Assembly: GCA_021161905.1 (NCBI GenBank)
Contig: JAGGZT010000050.1
Coordinates: 1-64,000 of the forward strand
Length of the DNA stretch: 64,000 bases
Reading direction: 5' to 3'
Source of the DNA: Acidobacteriota bacterium
GTDB lineage: Bacteria > Acidobacteriota > B3-B38 > Guanabaribacteriales > JAGGZT01
The first letter of the stretch is position 1, and every line of letters begins with the position of its first letter. Made by a program: the position numbers and the translations under genes. Under the pieces are notes generated by a model that was not told the DNA's origin, searched no databases, and worked only from the letters and a program-made list of their open reading frames with translations. Below, one piece after another: positions 17,742 through 25,955 of this stretch.

Positions 17742-18671
17742 GTGAAGATATTGGTTACCGGAGGAGCCGGGTTCATTGGCTCTCACCTCGTGGATCACCT
17801 CATCGACCTGGGGCACGAGGTGGTGGTGGTAGATGATCTTTCCTTCGGTAGAAGGGAGAACATAAATCCAAAGGCTAAATTCTACCAGATCGACATACGG
17901 TCCCCGGAGTTGGGAGAGATCCTTAAAAAGGAACATCCTGACATCGTTAATCATCACGCTGCTCAGGTGAACCTACGCCGCTCGATGGAGGAGCCCCTTT
18001 TCGACGCCGAGGTAAATGCGGTTGGCTCCTTGAACCTCATCCATCAATCGGCTGAGGCTGGGGTCTCGAAGCTGATCTACAGTTCTACCGGTGGGGCACT
18101 CTATGGCGAACCAAAGGTCATCCCTGCCACCGAGGATCATCCGATCGCCCCCCTCTCCTTGTACGGGGTTCATAAGTATATTGTAGAACATTACTTAAGG
18201 CTTTACTCCACCTCTCATAACCTCCGCTATACCGTGCTCCGCTACGGCAATGTTTATGGTCCACGGCAAAATCCAAAGGGAGAAGCAGGGGTGGTGGCGA
18301 TCTTCTCCCTTAAGATGCTTCGCGGGGAACGCCCGGTTATCTTCGGCGATGGGTCGAAGACACGGGATTATGTTTACATAGAGGATGTGGTTCGGGCGAA
18401 TATCCTCGCCCTTGAGGGAGGGGATAACGAGGTCTTCAATGTCGGTACCGGGCTTGAGGTTACCGACCAGGAGATATTCGATAAGGTGCGGGAGAAGGTT
18501 GGTTGCGATATAGAGCCGATATATGGGGAGAAACGGCCCGGTGAGATAGACCACATCGCCCTTGCCTATACCAAGATAAAGAAAACCTTGGGCTGGGAGC
18601 CCAAGGTCTCACTCGATGAGGGAGTATCCCGCGCCGTCTCTTACTACCGGGAGAACATAGACCTATTCTGA
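17742..18671 (+). CDS. NAD-dependent sugar-nucleotide epimerase (GalE/extended SDR family)
   Basis: 309 residues with the Rossmann motif TGGAGFIGSHLVDHL at the N-terminus, the STGGALYG Ser/Thr position, and the catalytic YGVHK (Y-x3-K) near residue 145. The C-terminal GDGSKTRDYVYIEDVVRA and FNVGTG belong to UDP-glucose 4-epimerase-like enzymes. GTG start at 17742, two bases after the activator stop and six bases behind GGAGG, so it is co-transcribed with the dehydratase genes although it suggests sugar-nucleotide supply. The 3' end overlaps the convergent thioredoxin-like gene by nine bases. Confidence 0.9.
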   Translation: MKILVTGGAGFIGSHLVDHLIDLGHEVVVVDDLSFGRRENINPKAKFYQIDIRSPELGEILKKEHPDIVNHHAAQVNLRRSMEEPLFDAEVNAVGSLNLIHQSAEAGVSKLIYSSTGGALYGEPKVIPATEDHPIAPLSLYGVHKYIVEHYLRLYSTSHNLRYTVLRYGNVYGPRQNPKGEAGVVAIFSLKMLRGERPVIFGDGSKTRDYVYIEDVVRANILALEGGDNEVFNVGTGLEVTDQEIFDKVREKVGCDIEPIYGEKRPGEIDHIALAYTKIKKTLGWEPKVSLDEGVSRAVSYYRENIDLF

Positions 18672-19154
18672 CTTCCCCCTGGCTAATATCTGGGCTAAGT
18701 CCTCCTCGATGGAGATCTCCGGGGTCTCGACTATCCTTCCTATCTCCTTTCCCTGCTGGAAGAGGATGAAGGTTGGAACCCGTTCTATCCCCCTTTTTTT
18801 CGCTAAGCCCTCTGGATCGTGCTTTTTTCTGTCTACGCCGATGTAGATCACCTTGAAGTTCGGGTTATTTGCTTTCTCCATCACCTTGATGAACCGGGGT
18901 ACCTCTCGCTGGCTGTCCGAGCACCAGCTTCCGTAGAAGACCTCGATCACCGTTGGCTTGTCGTACGATTTTAGGAACTCGATCGCCCTTGGTGCCGGGG
19001 AGTAGAGGTTTGCCTTGGCGCGGAAGGAGCTATCGACCGCGAGTACTCGATTTAGATCTGCCCTTCCGATGAGCATCGGCTCCTTCTTCGCGCGGGCACA
19101 ATTGACCGATAAGAAAAGGCTGAGTATTGCTGCCATCAATAGAAACTTTTTCAT
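18663..19154 (-). CDS. Exported thioredoxin-like protein with a WCSDS active site
   Basis: 163 residues. The N-terminus MKKFLLMAAILSLFLSVNCA is a signal peptide; the Cys at position 19 could be a lipoprotein site, though Asn before it is unusual. A thioredoxin fold follows: VIEVFYGSWCSDSQREVPRF with the second active-site Cys replaced by Ser, and the cis-Pro loop RVPTFILF. A CxxS site cannot work as a normal dithiol oxidoreductase; it fits a monothiol, isomerase-like or binding role. No partner genes are adjacent. Confidence 0.8.
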   Translation of the reverse strand: MKKFLLMAAILSLFLSVNCARAKKEPMLIGRADLNRVLAVDSSFRAKANLYSPAPRAIEFLKSYDKPTVIEVFYGSWCSDSQREVPRFIKVMEKANNPNFKVIYIGVDRKKHDPEGLAKKRGIERVPTFILFQQGKEIGRIVETPEISIEEDLAQILARGKSE

Positions 19155-19264
19155 TTTATCACCTCATTTCTTTGGTTTATTGTTAGTAGTATATCCCAAA
19201 ATTTGGAAGGATGGTATAGAATTGGAAATATCGAGGGGTTAAGGGTTATACTGGAGGGCAAGTG

Positions 19265-19909
19265 ATGGAATGTAAATTAAAGAGTAGGATAATACTGGCT
19301 GTCTTCCTTTCCCTTCTTTTATTTACCGTTTTTTCTGCCAAAGCCGATGAGAGAAAGAAGCGGTTCGAGGTTCTATTTTCCGCCGGTGCTTCCTATGCCA
19401 CTTCCCGGCTGGGCTTCTCGCCAGGTGTTGGTTTTTCTTACTATATCACGAACAATATGGCTCTTTCCTTCGACTTCGGGGTAGCCTACCGAATCCCTGA
19501 ACTCGACTTCCGCCAGTACTGGATACCAAAATTAGAAGCGGCTATAACCCATATAACGGCAACGGTAGATAGTCAGTATCGTTTGCTTTCTTCGCTTAGC
19601 GTCGAGTACGATTTTGCCTTCCTTTCCCGGGTGGAACCCTTTATCACTACCGGTATCGGCTGGTGCTGGGATCGGGTGGACATTGAACTGTTTCACTTAT
19701 ATTTCTCAGATCCTCAATTGGTTGCGCCCGAAGCTTATTTGGAAAACATCAAATATCGCGATAGCGGTTCTTATCTTTTCCTCATCGGCGGTGGGATCAG
19801 ATATCCGGTGAGGGATAACGAGGTGTTGAAGATTATGGTTCGGACTCTTCATCCTGGTGGTGAATTTGCCACTTATCAGATAACAATCGGCTGGGGTTTT
19901 AAATTTTAA
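19265..19909 (+). CDS. Outer-membrane beta-barrel protein, copy A1 of a two-gene cassette
   Basis: A 214-residue exported protein with a signal peptide ending near SAKA, then alternating hydrophobic strands and a terminal aromatic signature ending GWGFKF, as in small outer-membrane barrels. It is clearly paralogous to the protein at 45932-46588: GASYATSRLGFSPGVGFSYY and IPELDFR are shared almost exactly, and both end GWGF(K/R)F. Start ATG 19265 lies seven bases behind GGAGG; a GTG at 19262 is also in frame. Function unknown. Confidence 0.75.
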   Translation: MECKLKSRIILAVFLSLLLFTVFSAKADERKKRFEVLFSAGASYATSRLGFSPGVGFSYYITNNMALSFDFGVAYRIPELDFRQYWIPKLEAAITHITATVDSQYRLLSSLSVEYDFAFLSRVEPFITTGIGWCWDRVDIELFHLYFSDPQLVAPEAYLENIKYRDSGSYLFLIGGGIRYPVRDNEVLKIMVRTLHPGGEFATYQITIGWGFKF

Positions 19910-19924
19910 TAACGAGAGGTCGAA

Positions 19925-20578
19925 ATGAGAATATTAAACAGCCTACTAAATAAGAAGTTGGTTTTTCCTCTTATGTTTTTCCTTGCTTCTTCAGTGGTTA
20001 CTTTTGGCGGCGATAAGGAGAAGAAGAACGAGCTCACCGGTTATGTAGGCACCTACATTTTCCTAAGTGAACCTAAGACCCACAGTTTCCTCTCTTTTAA
20101 AATTGAATACGAGAGAAAACTCTCAAATCGTGTTTCCTTGGCGGTATCAATGGGGTATGTCCCTTTGAAGTGGTCTGAATTATCGGACTCCGCCTCTTAC
20201 GACTTTTACAAGAGATTTGGTGATTCCTTTGATTACAATCAAGTTTCGAAGCCGGGGACTGAACTGATTTTCGATTTCGGTGCCTATATCTACTTCCCCC
20301 TGCCGAATAAACATATCGACCTCTTTCTCTACTTTGGCAACAGTTACTATTGGATGCGCGAGAGTCATATTGCACTTGATAATGAGGATCTTCATACCGA
20401 GCGCATCACAAATTCGGATTCCTTTTACTCCTTTTTAGATTTGGGCTTTGGATTTAGATACAGATGTAATGAACGCTATTCCATGAGAACCGAATGGAGG
20501 TGGAAAAACCTTCGTTATCTTTTTGCGGGAGAGGAGATAACCTGGGACTTCCTCCTTGGCTTAAGCTACCAATTTTAG
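19925..20578 (+). CDS. Outer-membrane beta-barrel protein, copy B1 of a two-gene cassette
   Basis: 217 residues with a signal peptide (hydrophobic run LVFPLMFFLASSVVTFGG) and a barrel-like pattern ending LLGLSYQF with terminal Phe. It is paralogous to the protein at 46611-47276: shared blocks are FLSFKIEYERKLSNRVSLAV versus FISFHLEYERRLSRRLSLAI, FDFGAYIYF versus FDFGCYIYF, and NERYSMR versus NERYSIR. It starts 15 bases after A1, so the pair is one transcript, closed by a terminator at 20630-20666. Base use looks AT-richer than the neighbours by eye. Confidence 0.75.
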   Translation: MRILNSLLNKKLVFPLMFFLASSVVTFGGDKEKKNELTGYVGTYIFLSEPKTHSFLSFKIEYERKLSNRVSLAVSMGYVPLKWSELSDSASYDFYKRFGDSFDYNQVSKPGTELIFDFGAYIYFPLPNKHIDLFLYFGNSYYWMRESHIALDNEDLHTERITNSDSFYSFLDLGFGFRYRCNERYSMRTEWRWKNLRYLFAGEEITWDFLLGLSYQF

Positions 20579-20629
20579 AATGTTAAGGTTATTCGGTTTC
20601 TTCAAGAAGGAGGCAAACCCTGCTTCCTC

Positions 20630-20666
20630 CACTTATCTTTAGCAATAAGTGCCTTTTTTTATTTTA
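20630..20666 (+). terminator. Terminator after the A1-B1 barrel pair
   Basis: Stem CACTTAT (20630-20636) pairs with ATAAGTG (20645-20651), followed by CC and seven T residues. Confidence 0.75.
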
Positions 20667-20722
20667 TCACCCCAGTTTTTGCCAGCCTATGCCAAGCTGA
20701 GAACAGGAGGGGGAGAATTTTA

Positions 20723-20752
20723 TTGAAATTCTGAAGCAAGTTGGTCTATAAT
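20723..20752 (+). promoter_or_regulatory. Sigma-70 promoter of the ferredoxin gene
   Basis: TTGAAA (20723-20728), 18-base spacer, TATAAT (20747-20752). The predicted leader is about 55 bases and includes a C-rich/G-rich stretch around 20758-20775 that could fold. Confidence 0.65.
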
Positions 20753-20815
20753 AAATTTCCCCTTTTGGGGGGTGGGTCTTGAGTGTCAATTTTTAAAGAA
20801 AGGCGGTGATTACAA

Positions 20816-21070
20816 ATGGCGTTAATGATCAGCGATGCTTGCATTAGCTGTGGCTCCTGCGAGCCCGAATGCCCCAATCAGGCTATTTCTCAGGGTGCCG
20901 ATCGCTATGTGATCGACCCCAATCGGTGCACCGAATGTGTTGGTTTTTACGATTCTCCTCAGTGCCAGGCGGTCTGCCCGGTTGATGCTCCGGTTCCCGA
21001 TCCCAATCACCAGGAGTCGAAGGAACAGCTGATGGAGAAGTTCAAGAAACTCCATCCAGATAAGGCATAA
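20816..21070 (+). CDS. YfhL-type 2[4Fe-4S] ferredoxin
   Basis: 84 residues with two cluster motifs. CISCGSCEPECPNQAI is at the N-terminus; the second, CTECVGFYDSPQCQAVCPVD, has the enlarged spacing of YfhL/Alvin-type dicluster ferredoxins, which often have one very low-potential cluster. It has its own promoter and terminator. It is a plausible electron donor to the ATP-driven dehydratase activator at 16960-17739, but no co-transcription is seen. Confidence 0.92.
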   Translation: MALMISDACISCGSCEPECPNQAISQGADRYVIDPNRCTECVGFYDSPQCQAVCPVDAPVPDPNHQESKEQLMEKFKKLHPDKA

Positions 21071-21132
21071 GTAGGTTGCCTTTTAAAGAAGCAATGATTA
21101 AGTTTATCCCCTTAAAAAGGGGGAAGGTGGAA

Positions 21133-21162
21133 AGTCCCAGCTTTAAGGCTGGGGCTTTTTTT
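21133..21162 (+). terminator. Terminator of the ferredoxin gene
   Basis: Nine-pair stem AGTCCCAGC/GCTGGGGCT with a six-base loop, followed by a T run at 21156-21162. It ends just before the ribosome site of the next gene at 21168. Confidence 0.85.
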
Positions 21163-21178
21163 GTTTAGGAGGTGTGCT

Positions 21179-23188
21179 ATGAGAAAGGCGTGGGTAGCAA
21201 GTTTTGTCTTGGTTCTTCTCCTTCCCGTTCTTCTTTTCTCCTCGCCGAAGAAGCTCGAAAAGGAGAGAAAGTACCTCCTGGAACAGGTAAAGGATGTTGC
21301 CCTCGTTCAGCTCTATGCCGATGGGTTCAAGAACCTCACTCCCAAGGAGCGGATATTCGCCTATTATCTCTCGCAGTCAGCCATCGCCGGGGATAGGATC
21401 CTTTACGACCAGAACCATCGCCACGCGTGGGAGATCAAGGATATTCTCGAGGAGATAATCACCCATCCCGCAGGTATCGACAAGGGAGTTTATGAGAAGA
21501 TCCTCACCTATACCAAGCTCTTCTGGATCCACCATGGGAACTACAATTGCCGTACGGGGAGAAAATTCGTCCCCGATTGCACCTATGAGGAGTTCCTCAC
21601 CGCAGCGAAGAAGGCGTTTAAAAACGGCGCCAATTTTGGGGTAAAAAGTGAGAAGGAGCTCTGTGCCAAGATCAGTTCGCTCAAGAAGACGATCTTCGAT
21701 CGCGATTACGAGCCGTTTTTGGTGAACAAGTCGCCTCATCCACCGGATGATATCATCACCGGTTCGGCGAACAACCTTTACTTCGGGGTTACCCTTCGTG
21801 AGGCGGAGATGTTCCCTGAGAAGTATCCCTTGAACTCGCGCCTCGCCAAGATAAACGGGAAGATCGTGGAGCAGGTGTACCGTGCTGGTGGTGATGGGGT
21901 TCCCCCTGGGCTTTATGCCGCTGAGCTCAAGAAGGTCATTTACTACCTGGAGAAAGCCCTTCCTTACACCTATGAGAAACAGCGAGAGACCCTTCGCCAT
22001 CTCATCCGCTATTTCAAGACCGGCGATCCCAAGGAGTTCCGTCGCTACAACATCCTCTGGGTTCAGGACGATCCACCGGTGGATATGATAAACGGGTTCA
22101 TCGAGGTATATAAGGATGCCCGTGGGATCAAGGGAGCCTACGAGGGGATCGTTTACTTCAGGAACGAGAAGGAAACCGCCCTGATGAAGAAGATAGCCAA
22201 GCTCGCCCCCTACTTCGAAAAGAAGGCGCCCTGGCTCGATAAATATAAAAAGAAGAAGTTCAAACCGCCGGTGGCGAACATCGTTGACATCCTGATGGAG
22301 ACCGGTGATGGTGGTCCTATAAGCTGGGGCGGGATAAACCTGCCCAATGCCCAGGATATACGGGAGACATATGGTAGCAAATCGATCGTTCTCCAGAATA
22401 TCACCGAGGGAAGGAGGAAGGTGAGTTCCGGTCTCCTGATCAAGGAGTTTGCCTTCACTCCGGAGGAGGTAGAGCTTCAGAAGGAGTATGGAAGCGAGGC
22501 ATCGAGGCTCCTTGTCGCCCTTCACGAGGTGATAGGCCACGGTTCGGGTAAGAAGAGCCCCAAACTCAAGGGTGACCCTTCGGAATACCTCAAGAATTAC
22601 TACTCCACTCTGGAGGAGGCGCGGGCGGATTTGATGGCTCTCTGGAACATCGGGGATCCCAAGTTGAAGGAGGTAGGAGTTGCCAGCAATCCTGCCAAAT
22701 TGCAGGAGCAGGCGTACCGTGCCTACGCCCGAGCAGACCTTCTCCAGCTTAGGGTGATACCCGAGGGAAACAAGATAGAGGAAGACCATATGCGGGCAAC
22801 CCACCTCATCGTCTCCTATCTCAGGGATAAGATCAAGGCGGTGAAGGTGGTAAAGAAGAATGGGAAGACCTACTTCGTGGTTACCTCGATAAAGAAGATG
22901 CGGGAGGGGGTTGGTGAGCTTCTTGCCAAGCTGATGAGGATAAAGGCAGAAGGGGATTATCAGGCGATAAAGAGGCTGGTAGATAAATACGGGACCTACT
23001 TCGATCCGGCGCTTAGGGATGAGGTGATCGCTCGGGTAAAGAAGCTGAATCTTCCCAACTACACCGCTTTCGTGATGCCGAAGCTCATTCCAGTAAAGGA
23101 TAAATCGGGTAAGATCATCGATGTGAAGATCACCTATCCTTGCGACTTCGTGAAGGAGCAGCTCGAATTTGCGGGCAAGGTGAAGTAG
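21179..23188 (+). CDS. Exported dipeptidyl-peptidase III-like zinc peptidase (M49 family)
   Basis: About 669 residues. A signal peptide (WVASFVLVLLLPVLLFSS) shows export, whereas eukaryotic DPP III is cytosolic. The zinc motif is HEVIGH at ~449-454 and the second motif LEEARADLMALW (~479-485) supplies the third ligand; bacterial M49 enzymes use HExxGH rather than HELLGH. The family releases dipeptides from the N-terminus of oligopeptides. Start ATG 21179 sits six bases behind GGAGGTG; the open frame extends to 21161 but without a signal-like start. Monocistronic, with a terminator at 23203-23237. Confidence 0.88.
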   Translation: MRKAWVASFVLVLLLPVLLFSSPKKLEKERKYLLEQVKDVALVQLYADGFKNLTPKERIFAYYLSQSAIAGDRILYDQNHRHAWEIKDILEEIITHPAGIDKGVYEKILTYTKLFWIHHGNYNCRTGRKFVPDCTYEEFLTAAKKAFKNGANFGVKSEKELCAKISSLKKTIFDRDYEPFLVNKSPHPPDDIITGSANNLYFGVTLREAEMFPEKYPLNSRLAKINGKIVEQVYRAGGDGVPPGLYAAELKKVIYYLEKALPYTYEKQRETLRHLIRYFKTGDPKEFRRYNILWVQDDPPVDMINGFIEVYKDARGIKGAYEGIVYFRNEKETALMKKIAKLAPYFEKKAPWLDKYKKKKFKPPVANIVDILMETGDGGPISWGGINLPNAQDIRETYGSKSIVLQNITEGRRKVSSGLLIKEFAFTPEEVELQKEYGSEASRLLVALHEVIGHGSGKKSPKLKGDPSEYLKNYYSTLEEARADLMALWNIGDPKLKEVGVASNPAKLQEQAYRAYARADLLQLRVIPEGNKIEEDHMRATHLIVSYLRDKIKAVKVVKKNGKTYFVVTSIKKMREGVGELLAKLMRIKAEGDYQAIKRLVDKYGTYFDPALRDEVIARVKKLNLPNYTAFVMPKLIPVKDKSGKIIDVKITYPCDFVKEQLEFAGKVK

Positions 23189-23202
23189 AGGTTGAAGGTG
23201 AA

Positions 23203-23237
23203 GGGGCGGTTTGGAGGAACCCAAACCGCCCCTTTTT
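23203..23237 (+). terminator. Terminator of the M49 peptidase gene
   Basis: Twelve-pair perfect stem (GGGGCGGTTTGG with CCAAACCGCCCC), short loop, then TTTTT. Confidence 0.9.
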
Positions 23238-23264
23238 CGTATAATGGGTGATGGGTCGAAAAAG

Positions 23265-24176
23265 ATGATAATCGAGGTAGAGAACCTTACCATAAAATAT
23301 GGAGAGCTGGCTGCCCTAAAGGGGGTGAGCTTCGCCACCAAGGGGGGGGCGGTGGGCCTTCTTGGTCCCAATGGAGCGGGAAAGAGCACCCTGATAAAGA
23401 CGCTTCTCGGTTTCCTCACCCCTGTTTCTGGTTCCGCTGCTGTTCTCGGCATCGATTCTTCCCGTTTCCCCCTCGAGGTCCGGAGGAGGATAGGTTATCT
23501 TCCCGAAGAGGACGCCTTGATCCCCGGCTTTACCGGGGTGGGGTTCGTAGCCTACGCTGGGGAGCTCGCCGGTATGGACTACCGCGATGCTATCGAGCGA
23601 GCCCATGAGATCCTCTACTTTGTAGGGCTCAAGGAGGCGAGGTACCGTCGGGTGGAGACCTACTCCTCGGGGATGAGACAGAGGGTTAAGCTCGCCCAGG
23701 CGCTGGTTCACGATCCAGAGCTTCTCCTCCTCGATGAGCCCACCATTGGAATGGACCCCAAAGGAAGAAAGGAGATGCTCGACCTCATAAAGGACATCGT
23801 GGAGAAAAAGGGGATAAATGTTCTCCTCTCAAGCCATATATTGCACGATGTGGAGTATGTCTGTAGCGAGGTGGTGGTTCTGAATCGGGGGGAGGTGGTC
23901 GTCTCCGGTGATTTAAAGGAACTCCTCGGCAGAGAAGAGGAGGTCTACGAGGTGCAGATCAGGGGTGAGCGAGATGGCTTTACCTCTCTTCTCAAGAAGA
24001 GGGGGGCAAGGGTTTATTTTGACGATGAAGAGGGGCTCTTTCGCATCTTTATGAAAAAAGAATGGGGATCTGCTCCCATATTCGAGGCGGCGAGAGATAG
24101 TGGAGTGGAGGTGCGTCATCTTCTTACGAGTAAGAGAACCCTTGAGGATCTATTTGTAAAGGTGGTGGAGGAGTAA
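23265..24176 (+). CDS. ABC transporter ATP-binding protein (first of two)
   Basis: About 303 residues. Walker A GPNGAGKST, signature YSSGMRQRVKLAQAL, Walker B LLLLDEPTIGMDPKG and the H loop SSHILHD are all present, then a ~90-residue C-terminal extension common in ABC-2-type exporters. ATG 23265 gives the canonical start MIIEVENLTIKYGE; ATG 23244 is in frame and a TATAAT overlaps it at 23240, so transcription may begin close by. It is the first gene of a four-gene run (ATPase, permease, ATPase, permease) with end-to-start contacts or overlap. Confidence 0.9.
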   Translation: MIIEVENLTIKYGELAALKGVSFATKGGAVGLLGPNGAGKSTLIKTLLGFLTPVSGSAAVLGIDSSRFPLEVRRRIGYLPEEDALIPGFTGVGFVAYAGELAGMDYRDAIERAHEILYFVGLKEARYRRVETYSSGMRQRVKLAQALVHDPELLLLDEPTIGMDPKGRKEMLDLIKDIVEKKGINVLLSSHILHDVEYVCSEVVVLNRGEVVVSGDLKELLGREEEVYEVQIRGERDGFTSLLKKRGARVYFDDEEGLFRIFMKKEWGSAPIFEAARDSGVEVRHLLTSKRTLEDLFVKVVEE

Positions 24177-25022
24177 ATGCCGATATATGAGCTGGGGTAT
24201 CGTCATTTTAAGGGGGAATTCAAGGGGCATACCCATCGCTTCCTCACCATCACCAAGCGTGGTATCGCCCTTTTATTCAAGAAGAGGCGGTTTCTTTACC
24301 TTATCATTCTTTCCTTCATCCCCTTTGTGGTGCGAGGGGTGGTAATCTACATCGCTACCCACTATCCCCAGGTCCGGCTGGGTGCCCTTACCTTGGACCC
24401 CAAGTTCTACCGCGATTTCCTCTTCCAGCAGATATTCTTCGTTTTAGTTATATCTCTTTATGCTGGTTCTGGGCTCATCGCCAACGACATCAGGTATAAC
24501 GCCCTTCAGATCTATCTCTCCAAACCGATAACCAGATTCGATTATATAGCAGGGAAGTTCGGGATCGTATCCTTCTTTATCCTTCTTGTTACCCTGATTC
24601 CTGGTCTTCTTCTCTTTCTTCTCAGGATCCTCTTCTCAGACGATCTCAGTTTCCTTTCGGACATTTACTTCGTGCCTTTCTCCATCATTGGATATTCGTT
24701 TATAATTGCGGTCTTTGTCAGCGTCCTTATCCTGGCTCTTTCGGCATTGGGGAGGAGTGCCCGCTTTGCCGGTATTGGGTTTCTTGCCATCTATTTCCTG
24801 AGTGATGTCCTTTTTCAGATCTTGCGCGGGATGTTTCGGGATTCGAACTTTGCCCTTCTTTCCTTCCGGGCGAATATGTCTCAGGTAGGGGCGATGCTTT
24901 TCGGCACCTCTCCCCGTTTTTCGCCCCCACCCCTCGCCTCGTTGGCGATAGTTATCCTTTCCATTTTGTTTTTCTTCATTCTACTTCATAGGCGGATTCG
25001 CGGAGTGGAGGTGGTCAAATGA
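24177..25022 (+). CDS. ABC-2-type transporter permease (first of two)
   Basis: 281 residues with six membrane segments; the loop GLIANDIRYNALQIYLSKPI and GKFGIV match the ABC2_membrane_2/NosY-like permeases. It begins on the base after the preceding ATPase stop and overlaps the next ATPase by four bases. Cargo unknown. Confidence 0.85.
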   Translation: MPIYELGYRHFKGEFKGHTHRFLTITKRGIALLFKKRRFLYLIILSFIPFVVRGVVIYIATHYPQVRLGALTLDPKFYRDFLFQQIFFVLVISLYAGSGLIANDIRYNALQIYLSKPITRFDYIAGKFGIVSFFILLVTLIPGLLLFLLRILFSDDLSFLSDIYFVPFSIIGYSFIIAVFVSVLILALSALGRSARFAGIGFLAIYFLSDVLFQILRGMFRDSNFALLSFRANMSQVGAMLFGTSPRFSPPPLASLAIVILSILFFFILLHRRIRGVEVVK

Positions 25023-25945
25023 GCGAGAAGGTGGTGGAGGCGAGAAACCTTTCCAAGTGGTACGGAGAGGTGGTGGGGATAAATGATCTTTCCTTCTCCC
25101 TTTCCCCCGGGGTGACGGGGCTTTTGGGACCGAATGGGGCGGGGAAATCGACCCTGCTCAAGTTGATCGCTGGGCTTCTCAAGCCGAGCAAGGGGGAGCT
25201 TCTCGTATTTGGTGAGGTCCCGTGGAAGAATCACCGGTTGAAGAGAAAGATCGGTTATTGTCCGGAACTCGATGCCTTCTGGCGTTATCTTACCGGGTTT
25301 GATTTTCTCTTAAATATAGCCCGTCTTTCCGGATATTCCGGAGAGGAGGCAGAAAAAAGGGTTTTAGCCTCACTCAAGGAGGTGGACCTCCTCTCCGCAA
25401 AGGATAAGAGGATAGCCGCTTACTCCCGGGGGATGAGACAGAGGATCAAGATAGCCCAGGCGATACTCCATGATCCGGAGCTTATACTTCTCGATGAGCC
25501 CTTGGCGGGGATGGATCCCATCGGAAGGAAGGCTATGATCGAGCTGATAAAAAGGCTGGGAAAAGAGGGGAGGACCCTTCTCGTCTCGAGCCACATCCTC
25601 CACGAGATCGAGGCGATGACCGAGGAGGTGATCTTGATCCATAACGGCAGGGTCATCGCCGAGGGGAATGTCCACCGAATAAGGGAGCTCATCGATGAGC
25701 ACCCCCATATGGTATTCTTTACTTGCAACGATCCAAGGAAGCTTGCTTCCCTTCTCGTTAAGTATCCCGATGTGGTCAATATCAGCTTCAGCGAAGACGG
25801 GAGAGGGGTTACCATACAGAGCGTAAAGCCGGATGAGTTCTACCGCCGACTTCCCGATATTGTCCTTGATAACGGGATCGAGATCGAGGGGATGCACTCC
25901 CCGGACGATAACCTCGAGGCGGTCTTCAACTATCTCGTAAAATGA
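25019..25945 (+). CDS. ABC transporter ATP-binding protein (second of two)
   Basis: 308 residues. Walker A GPNGAGKST, signature YSRGMRQRIKIAQAIL, Walker B LILLDEPLAGMDPIG and H loop SSHILHE are present, with a C-terminal regulatory-like domain. It is similar to the first ATPase (23265-24176) and could pair with it as a heterodimer. Confidence 0.92.
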   Translation: MSEKVVEARNLSKWYGEVVGINDLSFSLSPGVTGLLGPNGAGKSTLLKLIAGLLKPSKGELLVFGEVPWKNHRLKRKIGYCPELDAFWRYLTGFDFLLNIARLSGYSGEEAEKRVLASLKEVDLLSAKDKRIAAYSRGMRQRIKIAQAILHDPELILLDEPLAGMDPIGRKAMIELIKRLGKEGRTLLVSSHILHEIEAMTEEVILIHNGRVIAEGNVHRIRELIDEHPHMVFFTCNDPRKLASLLVKYPDVVNISFSEDGRGVTIQSVKPDEFYRRLPDIVLDNGIEIEGMHSPDDNLEAVFNYLVK

Positions 25946-25955
25946 GGAAAGGGGA

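Noticed and set aside
21377-23452. A 691-residue open frame on the minus strand opposite the M49 peptidase
   Set aside because: It mirrors the codon bias of the plus-strand gene, has no ribosome site or recognised domain, and crosses the terminator at 23203-23237. Treated as a shadow frame.
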